Notes under the pieces: generated by a model | Database searches by the model: none | What the model saw: only the letters and a program-made list of their open reading frames with translations | What the model was told of the DNA's origin: nothing | Program-made: the position numbers and the translations under genes | Shown: positions 32,903 through 45,296 of the stretch, in pieces | Layout: every line of letters begins with the position of its first letter | Position numbering within the stretch: the first letter of the stretch is position 1 | From: Nereocystis luetkeana | Lineage: Eukaryota; Sar; Phaeophyceae; Laminariales; Laminariaceae | NCBI GenBank assembly: GCA_031213475.1 | Contig: JARUPZ010000013.1 | Span: 2,503,231-2,567,230, forward strand | Direction: 5' to 3' | DNA length: 64,000 nucleotides

Positions 32903-33625
32903 CGAAGACCCATGACCGGCGCGCACACCATCACGAGAGAGAAGCAGTCATCGTTTTTTTCTGTTTTTTGTTTCTCACGAGAGGCAGTAAGTAGTATGCA
33001 CTTGTTAATAATGTCACTGCTGGTCTCTGAAGTGTGTTGGCGAGTTGTATACCCTTCATGTGAATGACCCCGCAATTTTCACAGGGACGTGGCATCACAG
33101 CTAGTAGCTGTCTTTGCTGCACCTTTTGTGTTAATTAATATTCGTGTGGTGTTTTTTTCGGCTCTATTGCTCCTTTTTCACTGCATGTCCGCGAGTCGCC
33201 ACTCTGGCAGCACCCCAGACATCATTGATTCAGACATGTTTCTCTCTGTGCTCACGGCTGTCGTGTGCTTCGTACGGTGTAGGCAGCACTCCAGACAGCC
33301 GCTGTAGTCCGCAGCCACGAGTTCGTTATAGTAGTGGTGGGAACGGGGGGGGAAAACTCTATGGTGTATAGGTGAGAGGATGTACACGTACGTGGCCATG
33401 TTGTTACCAGCACAATGTACATTCTGTATTATTACAGTAGTTCAGTTTGCACGTTGATTTCAGCTTGTTGTGTGCACCTTCTCCGTCGCTTGTATTTTTG
33501 GCACCCGAACTTCGTTTGTTTTGATGTTTTTCGGATCATCCTACAGCAGTAGTAGGGCTCCAGCACCTTTGTGTGACCAAGGACTCCTTCGTATAAGAGT
33601 TAATGTGAGAACAACCACAACAACA
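32903..33625 (+). mobile_element. LINE-2 family 3' end
   Basis: Second plus-strand copy of the 16078-16750 block, with all landmarks in order and a terminal 'gttaatgtgagaacaacc' plus 'acaacaac' tail. Non-coding. Confidence 0.7.
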
Positions 33626-33950
33626 GTTAGTTGCATGTTCCAAGTTAATAATCCTATACGCATACACGTATGTACTGCTACCACCCCCAAACGGGCAGTA
33701 CCTGTAGCCAACAATATGACGAACTACTGAATTGCAGAAGGTTCAGAGGTCAAAAACAGCTCCGAATATTCGAGAGAAGAACGCCTGAGAACATACCAAA
33801 TATATTCCGGCAGCACATCACACATCAAACACCCCACGCGCGCAAACCGCAAAGCACCCCCCCCCGCAATTTAGTCCTAAACACTCTGGCCTCCAGCTGC
33901 GTTCCTCCGACCCCAGCATCATTGCTGCTACTACTACTGCTACTACGAGG
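33626..33950. other. Upstream region of the secreted-protein gene
   Basis: No repeat identified. It includes a C-run at 33861-33868 and a CTA-rich stretch just before the TATA-like site. Confidence 0.4.
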
Positions 33951-33954
33951 CCGA

Positions 33955-33960
33955 TATAAA
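33955..33960 (+). promoter_or_regulatory. TATA-box-like site
   Basis: TATAAA lies 45 bp ahead of the ATG at 34005 and about 25-30 bp ahead of a plausible start in 'tcgtgtacgtcg'. The spacing fits a core promoter with a very short leader. Confidence 0.4.
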
Positions 33961-34004
33961 GCTATCCGCAGCTTGTCGTGTACGTCGAGGTGGACTTTGA
34001 AATT

Positions 34005-37000
34005 ATGGTCAAGCTGACGGTGCTATTCACTGTCCTCCTCGCTGTTCTGCCAACAGCCGGTGGCCAAGACACGTGCGCAGTATTTGGTGAGCAAATACAT
34101 AGATAGGAAGTACGTATTGATAAAAATAGTACCTGGTACCTAGTATTATACCACGTAGGACGTACACAGAACATACCAAAAGCACCATGGCTGGGGTCGC
34201 CGTGTGTACCGGTACTCGATCCCACCTATAGCACAAAAGAGTCAGTCGCGAGTAACCTGCAGGCACTGCGTAATACAGGAAACACATGACGACCCGGCGA
34301 TCGTACGATATTAATTAAACAAGGGCGCCAGAAAAAAAAAAAATGTCGCACAGAACACACCGCACACACACATACCAACCAGTACGAGTACCTGATAAAT
34401 GTATACGGTATTTATTTTCATCTATTTTTTATCATCACGTCTATTAATACTTCCAGGTCGATCTTTTCGACAAGCCGGCACAGGAAGTTCTCGTGCTATT
34501 CCTTCTTGCTTTCATTTCTATGAATATCGCGCACAGGGTTCAGCACTATTATTCCCACTGCTCGTCGATTTTCATCGAAAATATTGCTACAAAGAGGAAA
34601 GAGCAACTCACAGCGGTCTCGCTCTTTCCGCCATTCACCCCTTTTAGGACCGCAGTCTCCTTTACAGGACAAACTACTTAGAATTTCAGTGGTTTGCCCC
34701 CAAAACGGGACTGACTGCAGTTCTAGTATTTTTTTTCAAGAGAACGCCCACGCGCGTATGTATGGACTCGGTGAGACTCGAACTCACAAAATTGATGTTA
34801 TAATACACGTAGATACGCGGACCACTTATTGTCAAGCCACCGCAGACTCCGCATTTGATGTTCCTTATAATATTCGTACGATGGTGGCAAGTAGTCATAA
34901 ATTTTGACTTGCCGATATAAACCTATCTATCTTTCTCAATAAAAGTAGGAATTTTCACTCGCTCATTCATGAAGTCTGAGGTGTGAGGAGGCAAACCGAG
35001 GAGGTCCTCGTGCGTGGACTACATACAGTCCGAGGTTTAGCAATCTGGGAGAAGGATTCTTTACGCGTGTTATTATTTTAAAATAAGGTAGCTCGTTCTG
35101 TGCACTTCGGAATCGTCGCCCGCAATTAATCGATGCACACGCGGCAGAGCCGCGTCTATGGGCGGTTTTGGCCCGTTTTGGTTGCGGTTTGGGGTCAGGG
35201 TTAGGGTTAGGGGTTGGGTCTTCACCTGTACCTTGATCCCAACAGGAACCAAAACACCTGAACAGCCTACCAACCTAAAGATCCTTTCTCCAAGATTGTA
35301 ATGGGACCTCGGACTACAGCTCGGAATGAGTGAAACAAATCGAAAGCGGCGCACCCGCGTTCCTGGTCTGCGCTGGGTCCGAGTTTGGGACGACAGACAG
35401 TGATGTTAAAGTTAGGGCTATGTGAGCTAGAGTAATGGGTTCGTACAGTATGAGTCTACGCCAGTGCCTTGGACACACACACCATCGGGAGTGCTTCATA
35501 CAGTATACCTGGTATACAATATAGCCTGCACATTTGTCGTGAGCGACGACCCGACCCCTGGAAGGCCCATCTTATAGCCACTAAGCGTATACTGCTGTAG
35601 GCTTCAAGTAGAAGAATTACAAGACACAGCTACTGTATAACTGCAATACGTTTTATCTGTGGTTTGGTGTCATACGAGGCATGTGCTTACCCATAAAATT
35701 GGAAAACGAAATCGAAAACCGACAGCTACATTACAACAGCTGTAGCTGTGAGATCGAGGATTCTGTTGATACTTACTTATCGTTGCAAGCGTACAGGGGT
35801 ACACAAAAAAAGAAGAGAACAAAGTCGCACTCGCTTTTCTTAGTGCCCGTGCGCCTTGTCTGGTTTCCTGCGTTTTATTTTTATTCTCTCCTTCCGCTTA
35901 CCGTTTTTTCTTGGGTGAGGCGTCGAAGCCTCACTACGAGGTGTGGGGTAGATCTCTCCCCTCACTTCTGTTTTGAATAGCCGCATCTTCGATCTCTCTT
36001 CCCGATTTTTGGATGACATGGTCATCATCTCGTATCGTCGTGTGATTTGCATCTACGACTATTCAGGGTGGGCTAATGTGATGGAGTAGTATATCTATCG
36101 TAAAGGAACGCACATTCCCCGTTTGCGAATCTTATACGGTTTCGCGTAGCGTTTTGGGAACATTCTCGTATGTATGTATGTATGCGGATCTTGTATAACT
36201 ACACGTACGTAGCTCTCTGGGAATCTTCTGTATGGGAATACTCGTATCTATCTGCAGACCAGGTTAGTTTTGGTTGGCATCTGGGCTGAGTCGTGTCCCT
36301 GGCGAAGCGCACTACTACCGCTCACTCGAGTTTTCCCCCTTCCTCTCAACTCACTTGAGGAGCAATAATGAGAAGTTCGTGAAAAAATACAAGCAGCGTG
36401 CACTACCCAGCACCGACATTCCTGTGCTCCTTGACCAGCTTATATGGGTGCCCCTCTCTTCACAGCACTCGCCACGATGTCGGACGTGCTTGAAAACAAA
36501 CTATTAATTATTGCGAGGTTGGGATTTTTCGTCAGAAATGACATAAAACATGGGTTTTTTTCAGATTATTCTTTTTACATCTGAAAATTTGCCCCTCCCC
36601 TGCTTGCTGTGACTCGAAAGAAGAAGTGGGGTGTCGATTTTTTCGTTGTGTACCCTCGATGTGAATACTCGTACAGAAGTTGTAGATATTTTTTTGATGT
36701 TCACACAAAAAAAATGTTCATATTATACTACTACAGGTAATGCAAGTCATGAATGAATTTCCATCCTGGAAGCACACGATATAATAAGTGGTACGGTGGC
36801 ACGTACGTACCAGGTTGATTTTGTGTATGTATCGGTGTTGTGTTCACATGACACATCTTTCTTTCTACCCAACTGCTGTACATCAGTACTTTTTTTTATA
36901 TCTCACCCGGCGTCCGTCCTAAAAGTATTTTTTATCCTACTTATCATGGAGAGATAGATACAGGTTCTCTGGTCGAAACAGACTGTGTGAGACAGCGAAC

Positions 37001-40000
37001 CCCCCCCACGCAAATTAATCAAAGCAAAACAACGTAAAATGCCAACGTACCGGATACAGCATAATAGGCCCGCCAATAAGAAAGTGTGCAGTAAGAACAT
37101 AATGCTCACTTTGTGGAGAACGCTAAGAACTTGGGTTAAGAAAAACGGCTCAGTGGTGGACTCTACACGAAATCCTGCATAGATAGTAGTCTAGCTCAAA
37201 GTTGTTTGAAGATGGCGCCCCAACAAGAATCTCAGGCTTGCCCAGGTCAGGTGTTTCATGTTGGCGGGCCCATACTACTGTATGTACGAGAACACAATAA
37301 TAAAACAGGCCAGAAGGGGAAACAAAACAGAAGTACTATAAACAAAAATTACGTACGAGTATGTAACGACACGGGATACGAATAATAAGCAAGAATATCA
37401 GAAAAGCTGCTATTACGGGGGACCATAGTTAATAGGACCAACTATTGTTAGTAAAAATGGTTAAATATATACCACTGGTAGTTTTTTATGTATACCATAG
37501 GTCCTATTAACTACGGTCCCCCGTAATAGAAGAACATAATGTACGAGTACGTGATGAAGAGGCACAGATAACTACTACTGCACGGACGAAGCAACACGAT
37601 AAAGAGGAACATGCTGGCGCAAGAACGGCGGCAGGGAGAAAGGGATACATGTCCTACTCGGTGATTATGCCACACCATCTGCCATCTCGTTCCTAATCTC
37701 TCTCGTTAATAGCGATTTACCAAATGTCAGTACTGCCGCAGTCGCCCCCCCCCCCCCATCGAACAATCCAACTAAAAAACAAAATTATCCGCACCAGTCC
37801 AATGAGATTCAATGGCCATACTGTATAGGCCCGCCAATAAGAAAGTGCCCGATAAAAACATAATGCTCACTTTTGGGGCTAACCTATTCATAGTAAAATT
37901 GGGTTTGAAACAAACGGCTCGGTGGTGAACTCTAAACTAAATCCTATATAGTAGCCTATACTATGCTCAAGGCAGATGGTGCCCCGATAAGAATATCAGG
38001 TTTGCAGATTTGGTGTTTCTTGTTGGCGGGCTCAAACTGGGGTAACACACGTTGCACTGATTTGTCGAACCGAATCTTGTTACACGATCTACCCTTTCGT
38101 TGTTTCCTTCGTCGACAGCAATTTCAAAGAGTACGGCTACCCCCTCCCTCCCCTACCCTCGTCGCCGCTCTTGGCATCCTGAGCTGCGTGGCGCAGCCAG
38201 CCCCTCTCCGTCTCGCAGTGAAAGAGTTCCGCCACTTCGACGACCCCCTGACCGCTTCCCGATTTTCTTGTGTGTAGCCACCCAGCCGTAACACTGCCTC
38301 TACTCCGAACAGCAAAGGGGAGCTTTACGTGGATTCCTCGGTGGCTCGAAACACCCTGAGGTCGTCTGCCAGACGTTGAGCCCAGCTCTTTTCTGTTCGG
38401 CCTGGTCCTTGGTTCGTACAGCTTCACTGCGACAGCTGTTTCTTTATGATCCTCGTGCAAGTTCGTGACGTTAATTCAATAATCCTGGCTGCTCGTCGCA
38501 TGAACTGTTCCGTCCGTGACAATTTTCGAGCTCACAGCTTCGTTTTTTTGTCTTCTTCGTATAATATCCAGGCGGCGATTGCCACAAAAGCGGTCTAGAC
38601 TGCTGCGACCCCACGCACGACTGCGATGAAGGTTTCTGCAACACATGGACCTTCTCCCCTCGCCACGGTAAGTATTCCAGCTACGGGGGGGGTTTGAGTT
38701 GGCTGGACCCTACTGTTTTATCCGTGGGAGTTCTTCCAGTTTTATACATGTTTCGCCACAAATAATGCGTCACGCTTATTATAGTAGCACGCATCTCGAA
38801 ATATGTTGTCGATTTTGGTCCATTATGTACTCCAGATATGTGGCATACATACTCAATTACGGGCCGTGGGCTTGGGTGCAGCGTGTCTTCGGTGTCCTGT
38901 ATACCGGTATCCTTCGCGCAGAAGCATAACGCTTTCCACGCGAAAAATAACGTACACAAAATTTGCGCTCGACGGGAAAAAAAATACTTGTTTGACGACG
39001 CCACAAGAAAAGAAGACAATGTGTCGTAACTCGCTCGCTCTTCTTGTGTAAAACCGCCACAGGCCAGGTCTGCGGCGAGGACTGCGGAAATACTTCGTGC
39101 GCCCTCTTCCGTGAGGACTGCATCGAAGGACTTTGCCAGCCCGGGGTGGGAAACAAGTGCTCTGCGTTAGGTGAGAACCGTCAAGGACCACGTGCACCGC
39201 CGTAAGGGCGTGACAAACACAACTACTACTGCACCTTCTGCAATACGTACTCGTACCTGAAGCACGAATTAAATTGCGTCAGCTGCGAGTTCTCTCGATT
39301 TCAATTTTGCGACCTGCGCGGTACATCAGGTCGTGCTTTTTATACATTGTTCGCGAGGTGTGTACTCTATCATAGGTCGGTAACCCCTCCCCTGAATGCG
39401 ACCAAAGTCAGCGGGACGTTAGTACTTTTTTCAGGGGTGATTTTGACCCGTAGCACTATGCTCACGGATATATACTACGACATTTATACCAGCCGCATTC
39501 TGAGAAGAACGTTATGCGTGCGGATTGTTCCACTCAGTCGTGCGTACAGTTGTGTGTGTTGCTGCCCCGACCACCTTGGAAGGTTGATGGAATTGCGATA
39601 GTGAAGCAAGTTTTGTTTTGTGTTTATTAGCGGAAGCTGAGCCAACTCATATGCACTACTGAACGCTCGTTTTCGCCTTCGCCTCCTCGATTATTCTCAC
39701 TGTCGCTGATACAGCTGCCGAGTGCAGCAACTCCATTCCCTGCTGCGACACGGACCATGACTGCATTGTGCCCCCGGAGATGGACACGCGAGAAAATTTC
39801 CTCCATCACGGGTTCTGCGAGGTTGCAGAATCTGGCACGGGTAAGCTACCACCAAAACGATAAATATTGGGAGTAGGGTCACTTGCTGTAAGTATGAGTA
39901 CGGACAGAGGATTTTGTTGACCTAGGAACGAAGTACCTGTTGTTCATGTACAGCGCAGTGCAGCTGAAATTGAGTAAACATCGGTGCAGCGCCTCTTTTG

Positions 40001-41261
40001 TTTCGGTGTTTCGATACAGTATGCTGATCTACAGTAGACGAGAAGCCTCATCTGAATTCCAGCGTGTAAGCCCTGCGGGCATCCCGTGTTTCGCCTCCAA
40101 ACGCTTTCATAATGTGTATCCGGTATTATATTCGGCACTATCCACGTCTCGATTCCCTTTCTTTGGCGTACAATAAGCCCTCGAGCTCGTTTGCTGGCAG
40201 TCTCGCAAGGCCGCCAGCTAAGTACTGCAATGCCCTTCGGGAGTTGGCCACTTGCGACTGTCGCTTTTACCTCCCACAACCCAACGCTTGTTGTGACGTT
40301 TGATATATCTGTACCTCTCAAATTCCCATGCTTACAGTAATGTGTCTTGTGTCCGTGTCCGTGTCTACGCACGCTCCTCTCTCCCTCCCACCCCGTCTGT
40401 CACGATCGGTCCACGCCTGCACAGGGGGTCCATGCTCCAGCGAGGACAACTGTAGGTTCCAGTTCGAACTCTGCGTGGACGGCATTTGTAAGGTAAACCC
40501 CAGCGTGCAAGAAGACGCTTCGATCAAGACCACTGTATCCGTCAGCGCTAACGGGTACGACACTCGCTCCTCGGACAATGGCGGCTGCGGCGACACTGGC
40601 TGCTTGCCGGAGCTGGCGCGCGACGGCAACACCACACCTGAGTCTAGGTGGTCGTGCAGCAGAAAACTAGGCGAGGGGAAGTGCTACTTGGAGTTCGAGT
40701 TCGACTCTCCCCAGGACGTGATCAGCATGAACATTGCCTTCCACAAGGGCGACGAGCGCACCCGGAAAATCAAGGTGGATTGATCAGGCGTGGTCTTCGC
40801 CTAAGACAACTTAACGCACACGGCATGCTTTGTTTCAGACGGGGCATTCATGTGCGTACCGTAGCATCTTGTTTGAGAGCACTCGGGATCTGTTAACTAA
40901 AATCACTACGAAGTATTTCATGTACGATAAAGAAAGGGAGCTTCATCCCCATGGCGTAGGCAAACATCACTCGCTCGCCTGTGGTACATCGTTCACTTCA
41001 CGTTTGTTTGTTTTTTCTGCACCACACCGCACGGCATCGCAACGCACTCCGCCGCACCCCAACGTTGAACATATTCTCCAGGTACTTGGTGACGGGTCGA
41101 ACCTCGGCACCTTTACCTCGAGCGGCACGACCGTCGACTTCGAAAACTGGACCATCAATGCCGCTGACGTTTCGACTATCAAGCTCGTCGCCCGTGACTT
41201 GGGTTACAACGACTGGCTTAGCATCACCGAGGCAAGAGCGTTTTTGGGTCCGTGGAGCTGA
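34005..41261 (+). CDS. Secreted Cys-rich protein with C-terminal galactose-binding-like module
   Basis: Predicted exons: 34005-34086, 38572-38667, 39063-39170, 39715-39840, 40425-40774 and 41082-41261 (TGA). They join to 942 bases, 313 residues, with no stop. All introns are GT-AG; the first four break after codon base 1, the last between codons. Residues 1-20 are a hydrophobic signal peptide (MVKLTVLFTVLLAVLP...). Residues 24 to about 155 are Cys-rich modules: CCDPTHDCDEGFC on exon 2 resembles CCDTDHDC on exon 4, and exon 3 (CGEDC...DCIEGLC) resembles the start of exon 5. From about 200 a beta-rich module (WSCSRKLGEGKCYLEFEF, then NIAFHKGDERTRKIK, then GTFTSSGTTVDFENW and LSITEARAFL) fits the F5/8 type C-like, carbohydrate-binding fold. 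A wall or extracellular matrix role is inference. The last donor (AAG/GTGGAT) is weak; reading through instead stops after two codons and loses the fold. Additional phase-1 exons could hide in intron 1. Confidence 0.75.
34455..34850 (-). mobile_element. tRNA-derived SINE copy S3, split by a MITE
   Basis: On the minus strand the head runs from about 34850 ('gcggtggcttgac', 'gtggtccgcgta', B-box 'gtgagttcgagtctcaccgag'). The body resumes at 34590-34455 ('gaaaatcgacgagcagtggg', 'ctgaaccctgtgcgcgat', 'gcttgtcgaaaagatc'). The two parts are separated by the piggyBac-like MITE at 34637-34727. It lies in intron 1 of the secreted-protein gene. Confidence 0.7.
34637..34727. mobile_element. piggyBac-like MITE inside the SINE
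   Basis: About 90 bp: left 'ccccttttaggaccgcagtc', right 'aaaacgggactgactgcag', with the shared internal 'ggacaaactacttagaattt'. The TTAA flanks have decayed. Its age is bounded by the SINE it splits. Confidence 0.65.
35030..35312 (+). mobile_element. Telomere-repeat-bearing MITE, copy a
   Basis: About 280 bp. The left end is 'ccgaggtttagcaatctgg' with 'gagaaggattc'; the right end is the inverted 'gatcctttctccaagattg' with 'gggacctcgg'. The middle holds 'gtcagggttagggttagggg', then 'gatcccaacaggaacc' and 'aacagcctaccaacctaaag'. Non-coding. Other copies lie at 43791, 54797 (inverted) and 61550. Confidence 0.75.
35820..36250 (+). mobile_element. Diverged 3' end of a gypsy relative
   Basis: 'tacgactattcagggtgggc' then 'taatgtgat.gagt' (about 36053-36088) matches the minus-strand junction between the internal region and 3' LTR of the 6761-11994 element. 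About 100 bp upstream, 'gaggtgtggggtagatct' matches the same internal region. The LTR part is more diverged, with blocks such as 'gggaacattctcgtatg'. A fragment, in intron 1 of the secreted-protein gene. Confidence 0.6.
36251..37066. other. Intron 1 DNA, unassigned
   Basis: No exon-like Cys-rich stretch or known repeat seen. Confidence 0.4.
37067..37270. mobile_element. MITE with GGCCCGCCAA ends, copy 1
   Basis: 204 bp. The left end GGCCCGCCAATAAGAAA and the right end TTTCATGTTGGCGGGCC are inverted repeats. Interior blocks 'aacataatgctcac', 'acggctc.gtggtg' and 'tgg.gcccc' are shared with the copy at 37828-38032. Confidence 0.75.
37413..37526. mobile_element. TA-flanked hairpin MITE (TTACGGGGGACC family)
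   Basis: 114 bp flanked by TA on each side (37411-37412 and 37527-37528). The arms 'ttacgggggaccatagttaa' and 'ttaactacggtcccccgtaa' pair almost perfectly for nearly 30 bp. TA target duplication suggests a Tc1/mariner-type source. A relative lies at 6014-6120. Confidence 0.8.
37828..38032. mobile_element. MITE with GGCCCGCCAA ends, copy 2
   Basis: 205 bp, the same layout as 37067-37270 with moderate divergence: left GGCCCGCCAATAAGAAA, right TTTCTTGTTGGCGGGCT. The two copies lie 560 bp apart in the same orientation. Confidence 0.75.
38110..38470 (-). pseudogene. LINE C-terminal fragment in intron 1
   Basis: The minus-strand stretch including GIHVKLPFAVRSRG and RGWLRHAAQDAKSGDEGRG aligns with the C-terminal end of copy C (FTKSPLLLFGVETLSW, SRLRHAAEDAKNGDKGRG) in mixed frames. 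A short dead fragment about 100 bp upstream of exon 2 of the secreted-protein gene. Confidence 0.6.
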
Positions 41262-41345
41262 TACCCCACTAACTAACGAATTCCTTCATCAACTGTTTCG
41301 CACATAAATACGTACCTGGTATTTATCAGTGGAGTGGTACTTGAA

Positions 41346-41459
41346 CTGATCTGCGATTTAATAGCAGGAGTGCTACTTGCGCTACTAGAACCGATCTGCG
41401 AACTGATCTGCGATTTAATGGCAGGAGTGCTACTTGCGCTACTAGAACCGATCTGCGAT
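41346..41459 (+). repeat. 57-bp tandem duplication
   Basis: 'ctgatctgcgatttaatrgc' followed by 'aggagtgctacttgcgctac' and 'tagaaccgatctgcga' occurs twice, starting at 41346 and 41403, with one base difference noted. It lies about 85 bp after the stop of the secreted-protein gene, so probably in its 3' UTR. Confidence 0.85.
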
Positions 41460-43790
41460 TGGTTGGTTTCGTTAAATCATGGGTGTGACTTTTTTGCGGA
41501 AGGTAGGTGGGAAATACTGAAAATATACCTCAATAGCACGTCGAAGCACTTGATAGAATATATATGCTGGAATAAAATAGCCTTGCGTGCTCGGTAATGT
41601 TTCTCTCCTACAGTGCATGTAGTGTGCCTATAGTGGGCAGTTTACCACCAGGTAGTAGTTGCGTCAGGCGGTACACGGCCGTACCTGCAGTCGGGCAATG
41701 CCGCGGTAGCGGTGGTGCCTTTACTGAGCTCCTGGCAGTGACAACAAAAACCAGCGACTGCTAAATACGGTTTGATGCATTCGTCCGTTCATCTACTACT
41801 GTTGTACACCCTCAAGAACGACCACCGCGGGTGCATATGGCGATCGCCCATTCCCTCCCCCCTCTCTGCCGTCAGGTTTGTTTCTGGGATCTTGAGAGCT
41901 TCGTTCTTGAGCTCTGTTGTACGGCGCCGTGCGGATGACTACAGTTACTGTCGAACAACAGTCGTGGTGCAAGCAATCACAGCCTCCTGATGGGGCCTAT
42001 TGGTCGCCTTCAATCAAGTCTCAAAGTGGTTATTTGACCCAGTCGCATAGTGTGCCATATATATGTTCAACAAAGCGCTACGAGTATGCACACATGTCTG
42101 TATTCTCCTACAAAAGGGGGTAGCATTGGGCGGGCTCGTCTCGCTTACGCGTGGGGAGCTCTTGCCAATGAGTAAAGTATTCGCCTCGTTGTTTTTAGCA
42201 ATCGTCGACCACGGTATCCGGCATGATGAGCCAAGCATGAAAAAAAGCGTCCAACTCCTCCCCACAGGCATTTGACGCTTTGCTTTACATCCTTTGCTTC
42301 CCTTTTCACCTCGCCGGTTTTTGGTCCGCAGGTCCAGCTACTGGACAGGAAATACCAAAGGACCTGCTAACTGCACTTCTGTACACTGATCGGAAGATCC
42401 ACCTCGTGCCATTCAGCGGCAACCGAAGCTCCACGCGCAAACCACGCGTGCATCTCATCAGCGGACGACGTGTTCCTGTCGTCATGGATGGGCGGGAGGA
42501 GGCTCATCGTAATATACACTACTGTACCGTATCGCAACGTTGGATGCACAACATCTTGATGATGTATGGCCGCTGCGTGGCAATGAAAACAGAGATTGGT
42601 CGTGGTCGGACCTGTTGCAAAATTTATACCTGGTACAAAGTATGTACCTGGTATTGTTGTATCAGATGGTTGGATGTGGGGACACACGTAAATAGGCTGT
42701 TTGTGTATGGAGTGGTGTGGCTCAAGGCACGCACTTGCAGGGAGGGGTTGTTTATGCTGGGCTCCCATCCATGAGTTGCAAAATCTTCGTGGCTGATAAA
42801 AAGAACTGATTGAGGTATGAGAAGACCGACTACTGCTGTGTGTTGGGAGTCAAAACGGTATGCCCGAGGTTCACCCGAACGGCATTTATTTCGTAGCGAT
42901 ACCTATTATTGCCTGGTGTATTGCCCACTCGCCTATGCATGTACCTGTATACGCTAGGGCATCAGTGAGGGCTCCGGCGCCTTTCGTGTGAATTCCCCGA
43001 GAGGGAACGGGCAGCCTCCCGCGTAGGGGCGACCAGGGTCCCACTATGGCGATATACGCAAGCATACACACCCGAAAATCAAATCGAAATATGGTGCCCG
43101 AAACAACCAAGGAGCAAAGTGCTCGAGACGGAGGAAGGAATCAGACACCACCTCGGAACAAAAAAAAAACTGCCTAGAAGTTGTTTTTACCGCACGGCGG
43201 TAGTATGAACGCAAATAACATACGTATATCGCCTTCCGTCGAGTTTTTTTTGTGCTTTCATATGTATGTGCAAAAACATTTTCGTCTACGTACGGCGAAA
43301 AACGATGCCCGGCACGAAACTCCTGTTGGGGCTCGCACCTACCCGTGTTGTGGCGCGCGCAGCTTTTGTTGTGTCACCAATTTCGACCCATGAGTGGCGC
43401 CAGAGGACCACACAATGTAGAGGCTAAACAATGCCCGTTGGTACACGAGGTGTATTATGGTTTACACACAACGCATGATCGGGTTCGTGCACATGAGTGA
43501 CTTCGAGTAACTTGCGTTTATTGTATCGGACTCGTCTGATCCGAAACGAACACCACGTGTCCTCACATTTGCGAACACCACCGAAATCCAGCTGGGCGTG
43601 CAAACTTCGTCCCTTAAGTTGCCGATCCAGGCAGAGTTGTACGCCGAGATGATCCCAGGTTACTACAAAACGTTTTTCGGCTTCGACTCTGCAGCTTTGC
43701 GAGTCGTACATATACGTACTAGTTTGTCGCGAAGGCAATTCGCGGGAGAATATGAGTGGATACCTCCGCTCGTATGAGGTAAGTGGAGTA
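41460..43790. other. Unassigned interval
   Basis: A possible acceptor at 42331 ('ggtccgcag') opens a long plus frame (to 42774), but I cannot tie it to a family or a donor. No repeat other than three 'tacctggta' motifs (41312, 42627, 42645). Confidence 0.35.
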
Positions 43791-44090
43791 GGTTTAGCAG
43801 TTTGGGAGAAGGGATCTTTAGGGATGTTTTTTACTTGAAAAATGTGTAGCGTGGTCTGCACTTCGGAATCGTCGTCCGCAACTGAGAAATTTCCTGGTTC
43901 GATGAAAACTCGGCGTAGCCGCGTTTATCGCGAGTTTTGGCCCGTTTTGGGTGCGGTTTGGGGTCAGGGTTAGGGTTAGGGTTAGAGTCAGGGTTGGGTT
44001 GGGTCTTCGCCCGTAGCTTGATCCCAACAGGAGCCAAAACACCCGAACAGCCTCCCAACCTAAAGATCCCTTCTCCCAGATTGTTAAAGG
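43791..44090 (+). mobile_element. Telomere-repeat-bearing MITE, copy b
   Basis: 300 bp with the inverted ends 'tttgggagaagggatcttta' and 'taaagatcccttctcccaga'. Internally 'gggtcagggttagggttagg' is followed by another 'gttaga' unit. Very similar to copy d at 61550-61844. Confidence 0.8.
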
Positions 44091-44100
44091 TCCTCGGTAA

Positions 44101-45296
44101 TAATAGAGCCTGGTATCAGTATAGGGCTACCCTATATATACCCCCTATACGATATATATGATGTTTCCATAGTACTTTGTCATGTTTTTTTTCGCCGGAA
44201 CATGCGAAATATATCATATCGTATTACATCGCTATATATAGGGGTTTTCAGCACGATATGACTAAAACGTCATACGATATTTGGTATATATATGATATAT
44301 ACGCCCGCTATGAAGCGATATATCGGCCTACCAGGGTATATAAGGTGATATAAGATGATATATCGGCCTATATGAGGTGAAAAATACGTGATCTAGCTAT
44401 CCGATATGTATGTGGCATAATATGTCGACTTTTGACGATATCTCTTGCATCTTTCGGGCGTACATTTTGGGCGGAATATACGTGCAGTATATACCTGGTA
44501 CGTGGATACGAGTACGAGTACGAAGCGTGACACACACAAGGGAACGCACCCGGGGTCTGTGCCCGCTGCTGTCTTCCTGTCGTGCGGTTTTGATCCGCGA
44601 TTAGCGAGTCGAACGCGCCATCGCCTGCGGCCACAAGCGAGCCACAGCTACAGCACGCAGTCGCCTTCGACATCGATATATGTACCGGTATGTGCCTACC
44701 TTGTACCTGGTACAAATACTACCGGCAGTGAGTGTATGTACACAATGTTGTGGTCATCGCAATACACAAACTAACTGTTGTCTGCATTACACCACACATC
44801 TACAAGGCATATAACCTCGCGGAGAAGGGTTGTTACATCATAATTCGTGCATTTTGTGTATCGGGTCGTACGTAGCGGGCACAATTCGCCAAGTACCGAG
44901 CAAGTGCTCTGCCATCAGTGTGGCACATGTCAGGCCCCAATCATGAGCAAGTACCGATGTGAAACGGCGGTGACGCACATATATAGGCGGCATTAGCTCA
45001 AGAAAGCACGACATATAGGGCAGATATGAAGTGATATATCACAATATACAAGGTATATTATGTAAAACATTATTTGCATATGATATATCACAATATATAT
45101 GTGATGTATCACACGATATATGGCATGACATCTCATATACCCTGCATATATCACATCTCATAGCGATATATCGAAAAATACCCGTGATATGGACATGACT
45201 AAGAAATATCAACTTTTATGACTCAGTCATGTTTTTTGGGGGGGTATATATATATATCATATGCCCCCCCCGAGTTATAGGTGATACCAGGCTCTA
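44101..45296. mobile_element. hAT-like non-autonomous TIR element, complete
   Basis: About 1.2 kb. The 15-bp ends TAGAGCCTGGTATCA (44104-44118) and TGATACCAGGCTCTA (45282-45296) are perfect inverted repeats. CTCGGTAA stands at 44093-44100 and again at 45297-45304, an 8-bp target duplication as hAT transposases make; three extra bases (TAA) lie between it and the left repeat. The interior is AT-rich with nested 'gatatatcata' palindromes around a 600-bp core. No transposase frame. The core is the reverse complement of 24400-25040. It inserted at the right edge of the telomere-bearing MITE. Confidence 0.8.
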
